The notes under the pieces are model-generated. The model made no database searches and was not told the origin of the DNA. It was given only the letters and a program-made list of their open reading frames with translations. Shown one piece after another: positions 1 to 9,146 of a stretch of 64,000 bases of DNA; within the stretch, counting starts at the first letter, position 1, and each line of letters starts with the position of its first letter. This DNA is from Acinetobacter radioresistens DSM 6976 = NBRC 102413 = CIP 103788. Lineage in GTDB: Bacteria; Pseudomonadota; Gammaproteobacteria; Pseudomonadales; Moraxellaceae. The stretch lies in assembly GCF_006757745.1 (NCBI RefSeq), contig NZ_AP019740.1, positions 2,974,796 through 3,038,795 of the forward strand. Reading direction: 5' to 3'. The position numbers were made by a program, and so were the translations under genes.

Positions 1-1776
1 AAGTTTTAAATCAACCAGAATTTCAGCACGGTTAGATGGTGGAAAGAACTGCTGTGGCACCAGTTTAAACATGAGGATTGACAGTATAAATAATCCCACT
101 GTACTGATGATGACGGTCTTACGATAAGTTACACAGGTATTGACGAGTTTTCTGAACCGTTGATAAAAACCGCTTTGATAGGGATCATGAACTTCATCCA
201 ATGCATGTACCGGTCTGACCGGCTCTGGTTCAGGGCGTTTGCGCAGCCGCGCCCATAGACGCTGGTACCATGGTGCCCGAACCGGTAACTGATTAAAATC
301 AGGTAAAAACTTCTCACCTAAGTAAGGAACAAACAGCACTGCTGCGAACCAGGAAACAATCAGGGCAATTGTGACTACCTGAAAAATAGAACGGGTATAT
401 TCACCAGTACTTGAAGCAGCTGTGGCAATTGGCAGAAAACCGGCAGCAGTAATCAGTGTTCCGGTCAACATTGGAAAAGCTGTACTGTTCCATGCAAAAC
501 CAGCAGCTTTTATACGGCTGTAGCCCTGCTCCATTTTAATAGCCATCATTTCGACAGCAATAATGGCATCATCTACCAGCAGACCTAAAGCCAGAATCAG
601 GGCACCAAGTGAAATCTTGTGGAGTCCGACATCAAACAGGTTCATTCCGGCAAATGTCATCGCCAGCACAAGCGGTATAGAAAAAGCCACCACCAGACCG
701 GTGCGAAAGCCCAGAGAGAAAAAGCTGACCAGTAGAACAATAATAACTGCTTCGGCCAGTACTTTCATAAACTCGTTAACACTACGTTTCACTGCAACTG
801 GCTGGTCAGATACTTTTTGCAGTTGCATACCCAGCGGCAAGGTTTTCTGTAACTTAGCAAAGGTATTTTCCAGATTTTTACCCAGCGCCAGAATATCTCC
901 ACCCTTACGCATGGAAACGGCTATTCCAATTCCATTTTCACCCATAAAGCGCATCCGCGGCTGGGCCGGCTCACTAAAGCCGCGGTAAACCTCTGCCACA
1001 TCAGATAACTGGATGGTCTGCCCGCCGACCAGTAACGGCATCTGTTTTAATTCTTCTACACTTTGAATCTGTCCGCTCACCCGTAGCTGGATACGATCAG
1101 TTCCGGTTTCAAAGAATCCGGCATTAGCAACACTATTTTGCTGTTGCAGGGCCTGCTGGATGGCAGTCACCGGGATACCCAGCTGTGCTGCCTTGGTATT
1201 AGAAATTTCAACCCAGATTTTCTGGTCCTGTAGTCCGATCAGCTCAACTTTACCGACGTCCTTGACCCGCTGTAACTGTAACTGTAAACGGTCGGCATAT
1301 TCTTTTAAAATGGCGTAGTCAAAATCTTTTCCGGTCAGTACATAGATATTGCCAAAGGTATCTCCAAACTCGTCATTAAAAAATGGCCCCTGTACACCTT
1401 GAGGTAATTGATGGCGAATATCACTGACTTTTTTACGCACGTTGTACCAGACATCGGGAATCTGGTCTGATTTGAGCGAGTCCTTGGCAATAAAGGTAAC
1501 CATTGACTCGCCCGGCCGGGAATAAGCCATGATGCGTTCATATTGTCCGGTGGTCATCAGCTCTTTTTCAATACGGTCAGTAACCTGCAAGGAAACTTCT
1601 CTGGCTGTTGCTCCCGGCCAGTAGGTTTGTACCACCATAACCTTAAAGGTAAATGGCGGGTCTTCACTTTGTGCCAGTTTGGAATAAGAATAAATGCCGA
1701 CAATACCCAGCAATATCATTAAATAAAGTACTAATCCTTTATGACGCAGTGCCCATTCCGACAGGTTAAACTTCAT
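1..1776 (-). CDS. RND efflux transporter permease (3' end beyond window)
   Basis: Inner-membrane pump of the resistance-nodulation-division (HAE1/AcrB-like) family, expected to export drugs or other toxic compounds with a periplasmic adaptor and an outer-membrane channel. The reading frame is open from ATG 1776 to the window edge, giving 592 codons, roughly the N-terminal half plus the start of the second half. Visible are the N-terminal membrane segment (GLVLYLMILLGIVGIYSY), a periplasmic porter region containing SEDPPF and WPGAT, and a TM4-like stretch GLLVDDAIIAVE with the Asp pair of the RND proton relay. The N-terminus resembles TriC-type pumps more than AcrB, but substrates cannot be inferred. 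Its start codon overlaps the stop of the adaptor gene by four bases (ATGA), so the two are one operon. Confidence 0.93.
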   Translation of the reverse strand, partial: MKFNLSEWALRHKGLVLYLMILLGIVGIYSYSKLAQSEDPPFTFKVMVVQTYWPGATAREVSLQVTDRIEKELMTTGQYERIMAYSRPGESMVTFIAKDSLKSDQIPDVWYNVRKKVSDIRHQLPQGVQGPFFNDEFGDTFGNIYVLTGKDFDYAILKEYADRLQLQLQRVKDVGKVELIGLQDQKIWVEISNTKAAQLGIPVTAIQQALQQQNSVANAGFFETGTDRIQLRVSGQIQSVEELKQMPLLVGGQTIQLSDVAEVYRGFSEPAQPRMRFMGENGIGIAVSMRKGGDILALGKNLENTFAKLQKTLPLGMQLQKVSDQPVAVKRSVNEFMKVLAEAVIIVLLVSFFSLGFRTGLVVAFSIPLVLAMTFAGMNLFDVGLHKISLGALILALGLLVDDAIIAVEMMAIKMEQGYSRIKAAGFAWNSTAFPMLTGTLITAAGFLPIATAASSTGEYTRSIFQVVTIALIVSWFAAVLFVPYLGEKFLPDFNQLPVRAPWYQRLWARLRKRPEPEPVRPVHALDEVHDPYQSGFYQRFRKLVNTCVTYRKTVIISTVGLFILSILMFKLVPQQFFPPSNRAEILVDLKL

Positions 1777-2879
1777 GGTTGTGCTCCTGCTGCAAGCTTC
1801 GCCGGACGATTATCACGGTCTACCGGATGAATTCTCTGCTTGTCATGCAACAGGTGTACTCCTCCAATTACTACCCAGTCCCCAGCTTTGAGACCGGAAA
1901 GTACGGGCACAGAGTCCCGGCCATAGGCTCCGAGCTGAACTGGTACTTTATGTATGCGTTGATCCGGCTGAAGAACCCAAATATAAGGCTGTTTTTCATG
2001 GGCAGATACACTGGATAAAGGCACACTCAGGACATTCGGCTGACTATAGTCAAAAAATACCCGTGCGCTTTGCCCGAGCTGAATGGCAGATGGCCCTTCA
2101 CGTAACGCAACTTTAACCTTGAAGGTACGTGACTCATCTGCTGCAGGTGAGATTTCCCGAACATAAGCGGCTAATCTGGCTTGTGGCTGTGACCAAAGGG
2201 TAACCCAGGCAGTCTGACCAACTTTTATAGCGCTGGTAGTCTGTTCGGGTATGCCGATAACTACGTCCCGGTCGCCATCAATTGCCAGCTGATATGCTGC
2301 CTGCCCGGCTGCTACCACTTGCCCAACCTCAATATTACGTTCGGTAATCACGCCCGCTCGATTAGCCTGCAGCTGGTTATAGCGGGTCTGGTTGGTACTG
2401 ACCTGATAATTGGACTGGGCCTGACGATAGGCGGACTCAGCCGATTTATACTGGTTTTCAACCGCGTCATACTGGGAACGGCTGACTGCATTCATCGGCA
2501 GCAGCTGTCTAAAGCGCTGTAATTCATCGGCCGCTATTTTTAAAGCAGCTTGAGCACTTTCCAGCTGGGCCCTGGCAGCATTACTTTGTAGTTGTGCATC
2601 ACTCACATCCAGCCGGGCCAAGACCTGCCCTGCCCGGACTCGATCCCCTACCTCCGCCAGCCGGGCAGTAACCTGCCCGCCAACCCGAAAAGCCAGTGCT
2701 GTCTGCTGGCGGGCCTGAACCTCGCCGGCATAACTTTTCTGTTCATGATGCGTAGTCAAGGGCTGTGCGACCATTACATAAGGAATTTCTTCAGTTTGGG
2801 GAGCTTCCCGGCTACACCCCCCTAAAGTCAGGTAACACATAAAAATCAGGCTCACCAGGGCGGATTTGGTTAAACTCAT
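1773..2879 (-). CDS. RND efflux periplasmic adaptor (membrane fusion protein), lipoprotein
   Basis: 368-residue HlyD/AcrA-type adaptor that would link the downstream RND permease to an outer-membrane channel. It starts with a lipoprotein signal peptide ending LGGC (lipobox, Cys about residue 22), so it should be anchored to the inner membrane. Next come a biotinyl-lipoyl half motif (AGQVLARLDV), an alpha-helical hairpin rich in Gln and Ala (about residues 80-165), the second lipoyl half and a beta-barrel domain. It is first in its operon: the permease start overlaps its stop. The TetR gene lies divergently 145 bp away and probably controls it. No outer-membrane channel gene is seen in the window. 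Confidence 0.92.
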   Translation of the reverse strand: MSLTKSALVSLIFMCYLTLGGCSREAPQTEEIPYVMVAQPLTTHHEQKSYAGEVQARQQTALAFRVGGQVTARLAEVGDRVRAGQVLARLDVSDAQLQSNAARAQLESAQAALKIAADELQRFRQLLPMNAVSRSQYDAVENQYKSAESAYRQAQSNYQVSTNQTRYNQLQANRAGVITERNIEVGQVVAAGQAAYQLAIDGDRDVVIGIPEQTTSAIKVGQTAWVTLWSQPQARLAAYVREISPAADESRTFKVKVALREGPSAIQLGQSARVFFDYSQPNVLSVPLSSVSAHEKQPYIWVLQPDQRIHKVPVQLGAYGRDSVPVLSGLKAGDWVVIGGVHLLHDKQRIHPVDRDNRPAKLAAGAQP

Positions 2880-2958
2880 GCAAATTACTCTTATTTCAGA
2901 TTTATTTTTAAGGCAGAATAATGATCGCTATACTAAATTGTTTATTTTTTAATTAATA

Positions 2959-2970
2959 TACCGCGCGGTA
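2959..2970. promoter_or_regulatory. Palindromic operator between the efflux operon and its TetR regulator
   Basis: The 12-base perfect palindrome TACCGCGCGGTA stands out in an otherwise AT-only 145-bp divergent intergenic region. Its position and symmetry fit the binding site of a TetR dimer controlling both directions. Assignment to the neighbouring TetR protein is inference. Confidence 0.6.
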
Positions 2971-3024
2971 CATAAATTAAAATATTTTTAATTCTTCTTT
3001 TATTTAAAGTTTCTGGATAATGGT

Positions 3025-3657
3025 GTGCAAATAACAGCAGGTCGTCCTAAAGATTTGGAAAAACGAGCCCGGATCCTGGCCGCAGCCAAGTGTATGTTTT
3101 TAAAACAGGGCTATCACGGCTCCAGTATGAACCAGATTGCATCTGAAGCCGGTGTAACCAAGCTGACGGTCTATAATCATTTTCAGGACAAAGCCACTTT
3201 ATTTACCTGTGCCATTGAAGAAAGTTGCGAGGAAGCGATACCGGCCCGCCAGTTCAGTCTGCATGCACAAAGCCATTTTGCTAAAGAGCTGTATCAGGTC
3301 TGTAGCCGGGTATTACATTTAATTTACCTGCCAGAAGCGCTCAAGCTTGAATATATACTGCTGCAGCTGGCAGCCGAGCAGAGTCCTCTGGTAGAACAGT
3401 TTTTTAAGGCTTCGCATCAGCGCCTGACCAATAGCCTGACAGATTTCTTCCGCCAGGCTATTGAGTTGAGCTTTATTCAGCCAGCTGCCCCGGTCATGTA
3501 TACCGAGCTATTACTTTCCCTGTTATTGGGTATCCGACATCAGCATGTATTACTTGGTATGCAGCCGGCTCCAGATCAGCAAGAACGTGACTGCATGATT
3601 CAGCAGGCCATTGAGCTGTTTTTATTACGCTATCAGGTTCGCTCATCTCCACCTTGA
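3025..3657 (+). CDS. TetR/AcrR family transcriptional regulator
   Basis: 210-residue DNA-binding repressor. The N-terminal TetR helix-turn-helix is clear: RARILAAAKCMFLKQGYHGSS followed by MNQIASEAGVTKLTVYNHFQDK (about residues 15-60). The C-terminal ligand-binding domain is alpha-helical and diverged. It starts at GTG with a GGA element 8 bases upstream; no better in-frame ATG exists. It lies divergent to the RND adaptor-permease operon with a perfect palindrome between them, the usual arrangement for a local efflux repressor. The inducer is unknown. Confidence 0.9.
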   Translation: MQITAGRPKDLEKRARILAAAKCMFLKQGYHGSSMNQIASEAGVTKLTVYNHFQDKATLFTCAIEESCEEAIPARQFSLHAQSHFAKELYQVCSRVLHLIYLPEALKLEYILLQLAAEQSPLVEQFFKASHQRLTNSLTDFFRQAIELSFIQPAAPVMYTELLLSLLLGIRHQHVLLGMQPAPDQQERDCMIQQAIELFLLRYQVRSSPP

Positions 3658-3742
3658 ACCAGACTTCTACTCTATTTTAAAAATTTTAACTGTATTGCCT
3701 GTTATTTTTTGCACAAAAGATCAGGAATTCAAATTCTCTGTC

Positions 3743-3770
3743 TTGGCAAGTCACATAATCGCGGTATAGT
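3743..3770 (+). promoter_or_regulatory. Probable sigma-70 promoter of ppc
   Basis: TTGGCA at 3743-3748 and TATAGT at 3765-3770 are separated by 16 bases, and end about 40 bases before the ppc start. Confidence 0.55.
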
Positions 3771-3808
3771 CAAAAAGATATAAGGAAAACAGCCTCAGGA
3801 GAAAGGTG

Positions 3809-6493
3809 ATGATTCAACAAATTGATGCCCCGTTACGTGAAGATGTCCGTTTGCTCGGTAATCTTCTGGGTGAAACCCTCAAACTGCATGCGGGACAGGA
3901 TTTGTTTAATCAGATTGAACAGATTCGTGCTTTGGCTAAAGGTGCACGTGACGGACAAAAAGAAGCAGAAAAACAGCTCGAAGAACTATTTTCAACATTA
4001 AAAGATGAAGAAATTCTGCCCCTGACCCGGGCTTTTTCCCATTTTCTGAACTTTGCCAATATTGCCGAGCAATATCATCTGGTCCGCAGCCGGAGACAGC
4101 ATGAATTCGATGAAAATGCTCCTTCTCCGAACCCGCTTGATCACCTGTTTCAGAAATTTAAACAAAAAGACATCAGTGCTGATGCGCTCTACCAGCAAGT
4201 TTGTGAACTCAAGATCGAGCTGGTACTGACTGCACATCCTACAGAAGTCAGTCGCCGTACCCTGATTCAGAAATATGATGGAATCAACCAGTGCCTGTCG
4301 CGTCTGGACCAGCAAAAACTGACCCCTCATGAACGTCAGAGTGTACTGGATGAAATGAAGCAGCTGATCTGTTCAGCCTGGCAAACCGATGAAATCCGCC
4401 AGCATCGTCCAACCCCGATTGATGAGGCAAAATGGGGTTTTACCACTATCGAACAAACCCTGTGGAATGCTGTACCTAAATTTATTCATGAACTGGATCA
4501 GCTGGTACTCGAGCATTGTGGCCGACCTCTGCCGCTCGAAGTTGCACCTATTCGCTTTGCTTCATGGATGGGCGGCGACCGGGACGGGAATCCGAATGTA
4601 ACCCATCAGGTTACACAGGAAGTTTTATGGCTATCACGCTGGCAGGCTGCTGATCTGTATGTACGTGATATTGAAGCCTTGCGCTGGGAACTTTCCATTC
4701 AGAACTGCTCCGAGGAAATGAGCGAAGCGTTGGGATATACCCACCCTGAACCCTACCGGGAATATCTGCGTCAAACACGCGAACGTTTACGCGCTACCCG
4801 TCACTGGCTTGCACAGAAATTACAGGGGCAAGATGCTGACGCCAGCCTTGTTATTCATAGCAAGGACGAATTACTCCAGCCTTTACTTCTCTGTTATCGC
4901 TCACTGATGGCCTGTAACCTGCCAGAAATTGCCAATGGCCGACTGCTGGATTTTATCCGTCGGGTTAACTGTTTTGGTATCGAACTCTTAAAACTGGATG
5001 TCCGTCAGGAGTCGGGCCGTCATCGCCAAGCCATCTCGGCCATTACTGAATACTTGGGTCTGGGAAATTTTGACACCTGGACAGAACAGGCACGCCAGAA
5101 CTTCTTGTTGCAGGAATTACAAAGTAAACGGCCTTTACTGCCTAAACACTTCAATGAGCCGGCACAAAGTCTGATCCTGCATCCCGATGTTCAGGAAGTG
5201 TTTGCGACCATGCAGACCTTGGCCGAACAGCCATCTGAAAGCCTGGGTGCTTATATTATATCTATGGCGGAGTACCCGAGCGATGTACTGGCCGTACTGC
5301 TACTGCAAAAAGAAGCAGGTATACAACGACCATTGCGTGTTGTGCCCCTGTTCGAAACCTTAAAGGATCTGGATGGTGCAGCCGCTACGATGGCGACACT
5401 GTTCAATATGCACTGGTACAGACAGCACATTCAGGGTAAGCATGAGGTAATGATCGGATATTCCGACTCCGCAAAAGATGCCGGCTTTATGTGTGCCAAC
5501 TGGGCACAATACCGTGCTCAGGAAGAGCTAACTGCGGTGGCCCGGCAACATGCTGTTCAGCTGACTCTGTTTCATGGTCGTGGTGGTTCTATTAGCCGTG
5601 GTGGAGCACCGACCCAGCAGGCTTTATTCTCCCAGCCGCCCGGTTCAATATCAGGGGCTATTCGGGTAACAGAACAGGGTGAAATGATTCGCTTCAAATT
5701 TGGTGTGGAAGGTATTGCCCTGCAAAATCTGGAAATTTATACCGCGGCAACGCTAGAGGCGACTTTATTGCCACCGCCAGAACCTAAAGCCGAATGGCGT
5801 GAACTGATGCATCGCATGACTGATCTTTCAGTACAGGTCTATCGCCAGACTGTACGGGAGAATCCACACTTTGTGCAATATCTGCGTACTGTAACTCCTG
5901 AGCTGGAACTGCAGATGCTGCCGCTAGGCTCACGCCCGGCCAAACGTAAAGTCAGTGGCGGTATCGAATCCCTGCGTGCTATTCCATGGGTATTTGCCTG
6001 GACCCAGATCCGCCTGATGCTCCCTGCCTGGCTGGGTACAGGTGCTGCGCTGAATCAGGTACTGGATCAGGGCCAAAAAGAACTGCTGGATGAAATGTTA
6101 CAGCAATGGCCTTATTTTCAGACACTGATAGACATGCTGGAAATGGTGCTCTCTAAGGCCGATGCCCATGTAGCGCTATATTATGAGGCTCATCTGACTG
6201 ATGACCCTGAACTCAAAGCACTTGGACAAGAGTTGCGTCAGCGTCTGCAAGATGCAGTTCAGACTTTACTGGCACTCAAGGGTGAATCCAAGCTGCTTAG
6301 CCATAATGAAGTACTGGATCAGTCAATGCGGGTGCGTAAACCGTATCTGTTGCCCCTGCACCTGTTACAGGCTAAATTGATGAAACGCCGCCGGATCTAT
6401 CTGGCTGAACAGCAACTTGAACATACACCGGTTGACCACGCCCTGATGGTCAGTATTGCCGGTATTGCCGCAGGTTTACGTAACACAGGCTAA
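3809..6493 (+). CDS. ppc: Phosphoenolpyruvate carboxylase
   Basis: Anaplerotic enzyme that carboxylates phosphoenolpyruvate with bicarbonate to oxaloacetate, refilling the TCA cycle. The 894-residue length fits bacterial PEPC. Diagnostic motifs are all present: VLTAHPTEVSRR (catalytic His), GGDRDGNPNVT, GYSDSAKDAGF, the FHGRGGSISRGG loop and the invariant C-terminus RNTG. A GTG three bases upstream (3806) is also in frame, but AGGAG at 3797-3801 is better spaced (7 bases) for ATG 3809. It appears monocistronic, with its own promoter and a long gap before the next gene. Confidence 0.97.
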   Translation: MIQQIDAPLREDVRLLGNLLGETLKLHAGQDLFNQIEQIRALAKGARDGQKEAEKQLEELFSTLKDEEILPLTRAFSHFLNFANIAEQYHLVRSRRQHEFDENAPSPNPLDHLFQKFKQKDISADALYQQVCELKIELVLTAHPTEVSRRTLIQKYDGINQCLSRLDQQKLTPHERQSVLDEMKQLICSAWQTDEIRQHRPTPIDEAKWGFTTIEQTLWNAVPKFIHELDQLVLEHCGRPLPLEVAPIRFASWMGGDRDGNPNVTHQVTQEVLWLSRWQAADLYVRDIEALRWELSIQNCSEEMSEALGYTHPEPYREYLRQTRERLRATRHWLAQKLQGQDADASLVIHSKDELLQPLLLCYRSLMACNLPEIANGRLLDFIRRVNCFGIELLKLDVRQESGRHRQAISAITEYLGLGNFDTWTEQARQNFLLQELQSKRPLLPKHFNEPAQSLILHPDVQEVFATMQTLAEQPSESLGAYIISMAEYPSDVLAVLLLQKEAGIQRPLRVVPLFETLKDLDGAAATMATLFNMHWYRQHIQGKHEVMIGYSDSAKDAGFMCANWAQYRAQEELTAVARQHAVQLTLFHGRGGSISRGGAPTQQALFSQPPGSISGAIRVTEQGEMIRFKFGVEGIALQNLEIYTAATLEATLLPPPEPKAEWRELMHRMTDLSVQVYRQTVRENPHFVQYLRTVTPELELQMLPLGSRPAKRKVSGGIESLRAIPWVFAWTQIRLMLPAWLGTGAALNQVLDQGQKELLDEMLQQWPYFQTLIDMLEMVLSKADAHVALYYEAHLTDDPELKALGQELRQRLQDAVQTLLALKGESKLLSHNEVLDQSMRVRKPYLLPLHLLQAKLMKRRRIYLAEQQLEHTPVDHALMVSIAGIAAGLRNTG

Positions 6494-6856
6494 TCCATAC
6501 TTTAGCAAATAGGTTTTAAATACTTAAAATCTCTGCCAGTAAATAAGATTTAATTTACTGGCAGATCAATATGTAGCTCTCATCCGTTTTGCCATTCCGA
6601 TCAGACTCTATTAAAAAATATTGCTTAAAACATATTATTTTTATCTCATGCAAAAATTATTTTTAAAGTCAATACTCTAAAAAATCATAAATTAATTGAT
6701 TGATTTCGTAAAATTTAGCGTATTCAACCTTTTTACCGGTTGGTAAAAAAACCAAAAAACTATTGTAATTATCATCATTTAATTTTACTGGAGAGATTAA
6801 TTCTCCAGAAAAGAAAGAGTATGATGTCGCCAGTTTGAACTTCAAGAGCTCATTTT
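6494..6856. other. Intergenic region ppc to pyrimidine permease
   Basis: 363 bases with no convincing gene. It holds a perfect 12-bp inverted repeat at 6533-6564 (arm CTGCCAGTAAAT, 8-base loop) about 40 bases after ppc. This could end ppc transcripts but has no real T-run. The RutR-like palindrome at 6730-6749 lies about 110 bases before the permease. Confidence 0.5.
6730..6749 (+). promoter_or_regulatory. RutR-like inverted repeat upstream of the pyrimidine permease
   Basis: TTTTTACCGGTTGGTAAAAA is a perfect 8-bp inverted repeat around a 4-base centre. Its inner 16 bases share the TTnACCnnnnGGTnAA skeleton with the E. coli RutR operator (TTGACCAnnTGGTCAA), and the downstream gene is a RutG-like permease. 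Operator function is inference; no rutR gene is in the window. Confidence 0.4.
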
Positions 6857-8152
6857 ATGTCCAATTGGTTTCCCAAATGGCGTCCTTATGCCGGTCATAT
6901 TGACCAGCGACCCGTCTCTACCAATGAATATCTCCCTCCGGCACAAAGTGTAGTTTTAGGTATCCAGCATGCATTTGCCATGTTTGGCGCAACGGTACTT
7001 GCACCTTTACTGATGGGCTTTGATCCTAACCTAGCTATTTTGATGTCCGGGATCTGCACCATTTTATTCTTTTTAATTACAGGCGGCCGGGTACCAAGTT
7101 ATCTGGGTTCAAGCTTTGCTTTCATTGGTGTAGTCGCAGCAGCAAGTGGCCATGCCATTGGTAGCGGTGTCAATCCGAACCTGGCTGTTGCTTTGGGCGG
7201 TATAGTGGCCTGCGGGGTATTTTATGCCATCATCGGTTTCATTGTCATGCTGACTGGTACCCGCTGGATCGAGAAACTGATGCCTCCTGTGGTAACAGGC
7301 GCAGTGGTAATGATTATTGGCCTGAACCTTGCGCCAGTGACTGTCAAGAGTGTAGCAGGCAATCAGTTTGATATGTGGATGGCGCTACTAACGGTACTTT
7401 CTATGGGTATTATCGCAGTCTTTACCCGTGGACTTTTGCAGCGTTTATTATTGCTGGTTGGGCTACTACTGTCTTACCTGCTTTATTTTATCATTAGTAA
7501 TGTGCTGGGCTATGGTAAACCGATTGATTTTTCAGTCATCTCGAATGCAGCCTGGTTCGGACTTCCAAGTATGACCACGCCCCGGTTTGAAATGAATGCC
7601 ATGCTGATTATTGCACCTGTTGCACTGATCCTGGTAGCTGAAAACCTGGGACATATCAAGGCAGTTGGGGCGATGACAGGTGAAAACCTGACCCCGCATC
7701 TAGGCAAGGCATTTGTTGCAGACGGGATTGCGACTTCACTGTCAGGCAGTGTTGGTGCTCCCGGTATGACCACCTATGGTGAAAATATTGGGGTAATGGC
7801 AATTACCCGGGTTTACTCCACCATTATTTTTGTGATTGCCGGTATCTTTGCAATTTTTCTGGGCCTTTCACCAAAATTTGGTGCAGTCATCTCTACTATT
7901 CCTACCGCTATCCTGACAGGTGCATCAATTGTAGTATTTGGCCTGATTACCATTGCCGGCGCCAAAATCTGGATTGAAAACAAGGTCGATTTTGCTAATA
8001 ACAAAAATCTGGTAGTTGCTGCCGTGACTATTATTCTGGGAGCCGGTAATTTTGAGCTGGTCTTTGGCAACTTTAATCTGGGCGGTATTGGTACTGCAAC
8101 CTTCGCAGCAATTTTATTGAACTGGTTTTTTAGCCTTAAAGATAAAACCTGA
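6857..8152 (+). CDS. Uracil/pyrimidine permease, NCS2 family (RutG-like)
   Basis: 431-residue inner-membrane nucleobase:cation symporter of the NCS2 (SLC23) family. It contains AMFGATVLAPLLMGFDPNLA, GGRVPSYLGSSFAFIG, the TM8 acidic position in VAENLGH and TTYGENIGVMAITRVYS. From memory it resembles E. coli RutG more than UraA (FDPNLAILMSG, ILGAGNF, GGIGTATFAAILLN). About 12-14 hydrophobic segments are visible. No other rut genes are adjacent, so it may simply serve uracil salvage. A strong terminator follows. Confidence 0.9.
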   Translation: MSNWFPKWRPYAGHIDQRPVSTNEYLPPAQSVVLGIQHAFAMFGATVLAPLLMGFDPNLAILMSGICTILFFLITGGRVPSYLGSSFAFIGVVAAASGHAIGSGVNPNLAVALGGIVACGVFYAIIGFIVMLTGTRWIEKLMPPVVTGAVVMIIGLNLAPVTVKSVAGNQFDMWMALLTVLSMGIIAVFTRGLLQRLLLLVGLLLSYLLYFIISNVLGYGKPIDFSVISNAAWFGLPSMTTPRFEMNAMLIIAPVALILVAENLGHIKAVGAMTGENLTPHLGKAFVADGIATSLSGSVGAPGMTTYGENIGVMAITRVYSTIIFVIAGIFAIFLGLSPKFGAVISTIPTAILTGASIVVFGLITIAGAKIWIENKVDFANNKNLVVAAVTIILGAGNFELVFGNFNLGGIGTATFAAILLNWFFSLKDKT

Positions 8153-8170
8153 TTTGATCTGTTGATTTCG

Positions 8171-8193
8171 GCAGCCTTCGGGCTGCTTTTTTT
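8171..8193 (+). terminator. Rho-independent terminator after the pyrimidine permease
   Basis: Hairpin GCAGCC-TTCG-GGCTGC followed by seven T residues, 18 bases after the stop codon. Confidence 0.9.
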
Positions 8194-8240
8194 ATGGGGG
8201 TTTTAGTAAGATAGAGGTACTTTCCCAGAACAGCTCAGCC

Positions 8241-9146
8241 ATGCGCCTTGACTTATTTGATCTGCAGCTTTTTTTGAATATTGTAGACAGTGGCAGTCTG
8301 ACCCGGGGTGCCGAGCGCTCAGCCATTTCCTTGCAGGCAGCCAGTGAACGTATCAAAAAACTGGAACAGCAGTTTACCGTACAGCTGTTTATCCGGCACT
8401 CTTCTGGTGTTAGTCTGACCTTAGCCGGACAAGCCTTTGCCGAGCAGGCCACATTGATGATCCAGCAAGGGCGGCATTTACAGCACAGTATGCTACCTTT
8501 CTCCAGAAATTTAAGCTGTGAAGTCGCACTCTGGTGTAACTCATCTGCACAAAGTGAGTATCTGCCACAGTTGCTACCCCAGTATCTGGTTGAAAATCCT
8601 CAGGTCAGAATCGATCTGAAAGAGGCAGAAAGTAACGATATTATTTATGCATTGGATAAGGGGACGGCGCTCCTGGGCCTGATTTCCAGTTTCTTTCAGG
8701 CCCATCAGTTACAGACACTGGAGTTCTCTGATGATCCTTTGGTACTGATCTGCCCCCTAAAGCATGAACTGAGTCATTTTAAAGAATTGGTTCTGGCCGA
8801 TACGCTCACCCAGCCTTTTGTCGGATTAATGCAGCATCATTCTCTACAGCAGTCAATTGAAACCCAAGCCCAGCTTCTTGGCTGCGCTATCCAGTACCGT
8901 TTACGCCTGCCAAATTTTGCAGCCATTGCCCAGGTAGTTGCCAATGGCGTAGGGGTGGCAGTTATGCCTAAACGTGCAGCCATGCGACTAAGTGTTCATT
9001 ACACCTTCCATCAGATCAAGCTGAATGGTGCTTGGGCCAATCGTAAACTCTTATTGGCCGCACGTAGTTTTGACGAGCTGCCTGTGCCATATCAGCATTT
9101 CAGCCAGTTTTTGCTGGCAAAGAAAAGTCAGCTCAGTCTGGGCTAG
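8241..9146 (+). CDS. LysR family transcriptional regulator
   Basis: 301-residue LTTR. The N-terminal winged helix-turn-helix is typical (DLQLFLNIVDSGSLTRGAER and AISLQAASERIKKLEQQ). A substrate-binding domain of two alpha/beta lobes follows from about residue 90. Its last four bases overlap the convergent TSUP permease gene, so the pair is tightly packed but not co-transcribed. There is no divergent partner, so its target and coinducer cannot be inferred. Confidence 0.92.
   Translation: MRLDLFDLQLFLNIVDSGSLTRGAERSAISLQAASERIKKLEQQFTVQLFIRHSSGVSLTLAGQAFAEQATLMIQQGRHLQHSMLPFSRNLSCEVALWCNSSAQSEYLPQLLPQYLVENPQVRIDLKEAESNDIIYALDKGTALLGLISSFFQAHQLQTLEFSDDPLVLICPLKHELSHFKELVLADTLTQPFVGLMQHHSLQQSIETQAQLLGCAIQYRLRLPNFAAIAQVVANGVGVAVMPKRAAMRLSVHYTFHQIKLNGAWANRKLLLAARSFDELPVPYQHFSQFLLAKKSQLSLG

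Noticed and set aside
6533..6564. Perfect 12-bp inverted repeat after ppc as a terminator
   Set aside because: No T-run follows, so only recorded as a stem-loop in the intergenic entry.
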